Assembly (NCBI GenBank): GCA_902729315.2
Contig: LR746274.1
Location: forward strand, 2,259,037 to 2,323,036
DNA: 64,000 bases
DNA from: Spirodela intermedia
Taxonomy: Eukaryota > Streptophyta > Magnoliopsida > Alismatales > Araceae
Reading direction: 5' to 3'
The notes beneath the pieces were generated by a model. That model was not told the DNA's origin and searched no databases. It was given only the letters and a program-made list of their open reading frames with translations. Positions 59,431-64,000 of this stretch are shown here, one piece after another (position 1 is the stretch's first letter; every line of letters starts with the position of its first letter). The position numbers and the translations under genes were made by a program.

Positions 59431-60296
59431 CACCGGACTGAGGCGCGCCTGTCCCCCAGCTTTAACTACGGGAAGGGAAGGAGAGAGCTGGTTGCGTTCC
59501 AGCCGGGTATAGGGTCCATGTTACCCGACCTGAAACCAGTTTCCGAGATTATCCGTGGTAGAGGATGTAGGACTTCCCCGTGGGGATGGCCGTGGGATGA
59601 GTCTCAGCTCGGGGGAATGGCATCCAGAACAACACGCGTGCACTTGTGGTGGTCTGACTATGGGGAGCCGCTCGCAGTAGTGTGCGGGGGTGCTTGGTGA
59701 TAACGCGCCGGCCGCTGAGGGGTGGCCCAGCCAGGCGAAAGGAGCTGCAGAACGGGTGACCATCTGAACGTCAACTCGTTTTCTCGCGACTCGCTTTGGG
59801 TTAACATACATTCATCTAGCGCGAAACTGAAAACCTCGGATCCTATTTTCTCGTGCCCTGCGGCTTGCGATCACAAGGATCCTGTATGAATGCTTTTCCT
59901 TGGATTCTCGGATATTGCACATTCAAACAGATCTTCACCCGTTTCGGTCTCTCCCCCTCTGACATTGCTGCATATGGTGGTCTTAGAGGAGATGAGGTTC
60001 TCAAGAATCTGGCATTTAGCCGATGGACGGTGGCTTGGTTTCTGGGTTCGCAGTAGACTCCACCCTAAGAGACCGTTTATTTGTACCCAGCTAAGATCCG
60101 TTTGTGGATTCAAGTTGAGCATTTCACGAAGGCTGCATGAAGTACGTAGTCAAAAGGCATCACATTTCTTAGGTAAGTGATTTCCTAACTTAAATCTGAT
60201 CTGCACATTTGTCAATGTAGTGAATAAGAGGATTGACTTGAATAAGTCTATCGGTGACCAAAATAATGTAAGATAACAAAAGAAGATAAATAAGAT

Positions 60297-60316
60297 ATAC
60301 ATATATATATATGTAT

Positions 60317-60380
<64 letters not shown>
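60297..60380 (+). repeat. Compound (AT)n(AG)n microsatellite
   Basis: A short AT-rich run with ATAT repeats is followed by about 30 uninterrupted AG units (60320-60380). Confidence 0.95.
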
Positions 60381-60387
<7 letters not shown>

Positions 60388-60543
60388 TAGAGATATAAAG
60401 AGAGAGAGAAAAAACGCTTAATTAGAATGAGTATATGCAATAGTCCTAGAGGGCTCCTCTTAAAAGAGTCTTGGGGGCAACTAAGGTGAGAGAGAAAAGG
60501 GGAGGAAAGACAAATAGAAGGCCTCTTAAGGCTCGTTTGTTAA

Positions 60544-60730
60544 AGTGTCACGTAATCCTCCATATGTTCCTTTAAAACCCTTCTGCAAAAGTGAGACTGG
60601 ACTCACCGCATCAGAGGTGGTTCCCTTCTTCGTCGCTTCTTCGTGAATCCCCAAGTATAGAGTTTTAAGGTAGGGTTTATCAAATATGGCTGACATTATT
60701 TTTTTTATTTTTATTTCATTCATCAGCGAA
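60544..60730 (+). repeat. Fragment of the duplicated module, copy D (direct)
   Basis: It begins at 'gtaatcctccatatgttcctttaaaac' and continues through 'gactggactcaccgcatcagaggt', 'cttcgtgaatccccaag' and 'ttttaaggtagggttt', matching 55317-55500 of copy A. It has no ORF portion and lacks the 'ggattggagaagcgaaag' segment. Confidence 0.8.
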
Positions 60731-60739
60731 ATTTATTTT

Positions 60740-61780
60740 AATAACGGGGTCCTGATACCTCCAATCATAGGCATTAACTTGTCGTGTTGTGATGCTTAGA
60801 CAACAGCAAATAGCTTGTTTGTTAAACCTCTAGGTTTTTGGGGTTGGGAATCCCACAGGCTGCTTGTAGCTTACAAAGGCTTCAACGTAGAACACACCTC
60901 TTCACTTCACAAACAAGTTCCTTTATCCTTTTTGAAATTCACTATCATTTCTTTTCCACTTTGCTCATAAAGCTTAAGTTTTTAAACCTTCATAGACATG
61001 TTTCTATCAAGGTTCCTAAACTCTTAATATATCCGGCTATAGAAGCCCTCCCTATCTCTGGTCAATGTGTGCAACTACATGTACTATTTAAGATCTTGTG
61101 GATTCTTCTCTCTATAAGAATCTTGGGGGTAATCTTCAATACCTCATTATCTGCCATTCAAATAGTCCATTTAGAGTAAATTGAATATGCCATTTAATGC
61201 ATTAGATTGTGGTCAAATGACTGATATGTTATCTCAAAAGAAATATCAATCATAGTTTACCACTTCAGTGGACTCCCAGTCTTCAATTTTATTGTGGCAA
61301 ATTGGATCAGATCTACCAATGATTGATGACGAACTAGTGATTGTCTTATCTTTAATGAATACACTCTCATTTCAAGGAACTCTAAGAAATAACTCATAGT
61401 AACTTAATCTAACAACATAGCAAAACATGACATTACAAAGGCCACAGTAATTTAGTTGTGTTCACTCTGACAAAAACTAGATTCTTCTCTTCATCACCAC
61501 TTACTCTGAGTGTGATAATATTGGCATTGCTTATCTTGGTATGAATCTATAATTTCATGTGCATAAGACACCTAAATATTTAATTTCACTTTTTTCATGA
61601 GCAATGGCATCAAATTAATTGATAATATCTTTCATCTTCAGGATAGATCAACTTGCAAAATATCCTCAGAAAAAGGCTCATCAAGAGTCACTTTTAATGG
61701 ATTAGAAATAAGCTGTGTTATAGATTATATCAATTTAAGGTGGCATACAAATGAAATTAAACCCCTCCATGAGAAGCAAT
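60740..61780. other. AT-rich spacer with possible decayed coding relics
   Basis: No supportable gene. Some stretches (for example 60838-61180 and 61490-61740) have the texture of decayed polyprotein sequence, with many stops, but I could not match any domain. Confidence 0.35.
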
Positions 61781-61789
61781 CATGAGAAG

Positions 61790-63597
61790 CCTCACTCGGG
61801 TGAGGGTTTAAGAGACGGCGGACTAAAAGGGGAGGACTTTTCATAACAGAGCCAGCCGCGCGGGAGCTGAGTTGTGGAATGAGAAAGACGAAGAAGCTCG
61901 CGGACCAGGCAGTCGACCCCTTCCAGAGTCGGACGGTTATAGACAACGAACATGAGACTAATCGGACAGCAAACACGACGGGCGAATGAGGAGAAGACGA
62001 TTACTCCACCTATAGCCGGAGCCATCAAGGACAGTACATGAGACAACTTTATTAAGAACAATTGGGAGAGTGATTGTGCCGACCAATAGATAACCCACAG
62101 TGTAATCATGACATATGTTCGAACCATGTTTCAGATTTGATTTCGCGGCCAATGTGGGACTACCCTGACAAACACGGGTCATTCTCCGACTACATGATAG
62201 CTCTATTTTACTACCCAGCCTGAGATTACTCTAATCGGGTAATTCTTCACGATAGTGCAAGGAAGCCATCACCAGCCTTAGGAAGACGGCAAGAAGCCCA
62301 CCGTGATACAAATCGATCGTCTTAACCCCCGGTAGAGCCAAAAACATTCACCTCCGTCGAGAGATGCCTAAAAGATCTTGATATAACAGAGATGAGAGAA
62401 TGAGAAGATTGAGATCAAGATTCAAGAAGATAAGAAGAGATCGATCGAGATGAGAAAAGAACAAGAACATGATATTAAGCAGAGAAGAAAAGTATTTTTT
62501 TGAAATCAGTTACAAAGGACTTTAGAGGGTAATGACAGTCTGTTGGTAACATCAAGATTGTCGTTTATTGAATCGTTCTAAACGTGAGTAAGTGTGTGGG
62601 TACGTGGCCTGTGCTGAGCGGGCCAGTACTTATGTGCTGAGAAGAGAGCGACTGTACGGTTTTCAAACTAGATCAGAAATTATCTCCAACATCCGTTTTT
62701 ATCGTAAAGATCAGCCGTTGGGCAGTTTGAATGGATGTAAAACCCTTGCATGCCATGAAGACCGACGTCCATAAGGAAAATGATGAAGAAAGTCAGTCGC
62801 TCATGCGGACCTGGATGTTCATGTCGTGGATAAAATAAAACCAGGACTAACCGGCGTGTTATGGGGAAGAAAATTGAAAGATTATCGTAGGATCATTGAA
62901 AGTTCAGTCGCTCATGTTCACTTGAAGGATAATTTTGCTTCGAAGATCTTGAAACTTTGTCCTAAACCTCTCTCTCTCGCTCGCTCTAGATTTCTCTCTC
63001 CCGTAAATCATCTCGATTTCTTGTTCCTACATGCGGATCTTTAAATCGGAGCGCGATTCCATTCGTTTTGCAAAATTCTCTATGAGCGTTAACTCAAAGA
63101 TCTTGGGCTTCTTCCTATTTTCTACGAGGTTCTCTCACGGGTACCATTAAATAAAGCAAGAAATTTGACGAACGAAATAGGGAAAGCTGGGAAAAGAGAC
63201 CTCTAAGATAAAATTTTTCACATTGATGATCGTGCGAAAATTTCTCTGGCGAATGAAATTAAAATAAAAAAAATGATGTAAGGCATCTGTGATAAACCCT
63301 ACCTTAGATCTCTATCGCGTCTCAAATCCCTTGGGGATTGGCGAAAAGGCGACGAGGACGAGGACCGCTTCTGATGCGGGGAGTCGAGTCTCGCTTTAGC
63401 GAAATGTTTTGAAAGAGACGCACCTAGATTGACGGGGAGGCCCAGGGAAGGAGGAAGAGGAAACCACACGGCAGCCTCCCCAGCATGTCCCAGTCCCCGT
63501 CGGATCCAACCCGGGGATCAGCTCCGGCTCCGGTGGGCAGAGGTGGACTGACTTCCCCAGCTTCTTCCACAGCGGCGAGTGCTTCTGCTCTTCCTGT
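61790..63597 (-). repeat. Duplicated module, copy C (inverted)
   Basis: Read on the minus strand it follows the order of copy A. The ORF part is at 63597-63425, the 'gatgcgggga...' landmark near 63380, 'ggtagggttt' near 63300, the 'gagaacctcg' segment near 63130, the 'cttcttgccgtc' segment near 62300, and 'actgtccttgatggctccgg' near 62030. It ends at about 61790 with the '...cgtctcttaaaccctcacc' border also seen in B. Copy C is more diverged than A and B. Confidence 0.8.
63425..63597 (-). pseudogene. Unrecognised Pro-rich ORF, copy C (broken)
   Basis: It is equivalent to about 55105-55310 of copy A on the opposite strand. A 1-base deletion after 'cactcgcc' and a deletion of about 10 bases before 'gacggggactgg' disrupt both frames used in copies A and B. 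Its 5' end is cut off at about 63597, where copia-type sequence begins. Confidence 0.7.
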
Positions 63598-64000
63598 GCA
63601 CATGTTTTGTATTTGAATTCATTTTTTTCGAGAGCATTCTTGATTCTTTTCTGACTTTGGAGTACTTGAGGTCGTTCTTGGCGTCACTAAGCCAACAAGT
63701 GGTATTAGAGCTTGTAGGTTCGATGGGATCAAGAAGATGGCAAAAAAAGGTGGCGAGACAAGTACCTCCGGTGAGTGTGGGGAGGGAGATGGTGGCACCA
63801 ATGCCATCCCTCAGGCTCTTGAGGACCAATTACTGCATTTGGTCAATGAGCATGGAGGTATATCTTGACTCTCACGATTTATGGCAGGCCATTGTGGGAG
63901 AGAATGTCTCCAAGAAGAAGGATCAGCTGGCACTGTCAGCAATCCTCAATGTGGTACCGGAAGACATGATGACAGTTCTTGATGCCAAGAAGTCGGCAAA
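63595..64000 (+). mobile_element. Start of a second copia-type LTR retrotransposon (runs off the window)
   Basis: The sequence 'tggtattagagc' at 63700-63711 matches the copia primer-binding/initiator-Met-tRNA motif TGGTATCAGAGC with one change. It is preceded by a CA (63696-63697) that could end a 5' LTR. Copia-style GAG follows: an ATG near 63734 (MAKKGGETSTSGE), then after a frame change WSMSMEVYLDSHDLWQAIVG and QLALSAILNVVPEDMMTVL, typical of the DUF4219/UBN2 GAG domain. The frameshift near 63830-63850 shows decay. If the LTR starts at TG 63595, where homology to the duplicated module ends, it is only about 103 bp; it may instead be a truncated LTR. Confidence 0.72.

Noticed and set aside
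1-64000. CRISPR arrays, rRNA genes, bacterial operon structure
   Set aside because: None seen: the regular repeats are microsatellites or long tandem duplications in plant nuclear DNA. I also found no convincing tRNA cloverleaf by eye.

Overview
The window is nuclear DNA of a flowering plant. Intron-containing plant gene families, an AT-rich background and many (GA/CT)n microsatellites support this. The very GC-rich first exons, most of all in the receptor kinase, suggest a monocot. I do not name a species.

Six well-supported protein-coding genes could be assembled exon by exon from splice signals and reading phase. (1) A leucine-rich-repeat receptor-like pseudokinase on the minus strand (6929-3761, 2 exons, 1019 aa). 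(2) A small SERF/4F5 protein on the minus strand (13109-12401, 3 exons, 73 aa), whose first intron has all the marks of a U12-type AT-AC intron. (3) The cap-binding translation factor eIF4E on the minus strand (17765-14615, 5 exons, 222 aa). (4) A GTD-binding (DUF593) myosin-receptor-like protein on the plus strand (21082-24618, 3 exons, 740 aa). (5) A MYR/PHL-type MYB-CC transcription factor on the minus strand (29940-25803, 6 exons, 270 aa). (6) A 15-kb gene on the minus strand (47920-32922, 12 exons, 1081 aa) for a Pro/Gln-rich nuclear protein with a C-terminal RS tail. The far left edge holds weak signs of one more minus-strand gene.

The right quarter (about 48-64 kb) is accessory sequence. 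It contains a decayed fragment of a plant protein-kinase gene, a badly decayed Ty1/copia element (about 50.3-52.5 kb), an AT-rich tandem duplication (52.9-54.1 kb), and a locally duplicated module. That module carries an unrecognised proline-rich ORF and occurs twice in direct orientation, once inverted, and once as a short fragment. The inverted copy is broken near 63.6 kb by the start of a second copia-type element that runs off the window.

The genes do not form a pathway. Each looks like an independently regulated housekeeping or regulatory locus. The points most worth a second look are the U12 intron in the SERF gene, the duplicated ORF family (substitutions between copies suggest that the frame under constraint is not the one with the longest ATG-initiated ORF), and an in-frame, stop-free 105-nt intron in the RS-protein gene.
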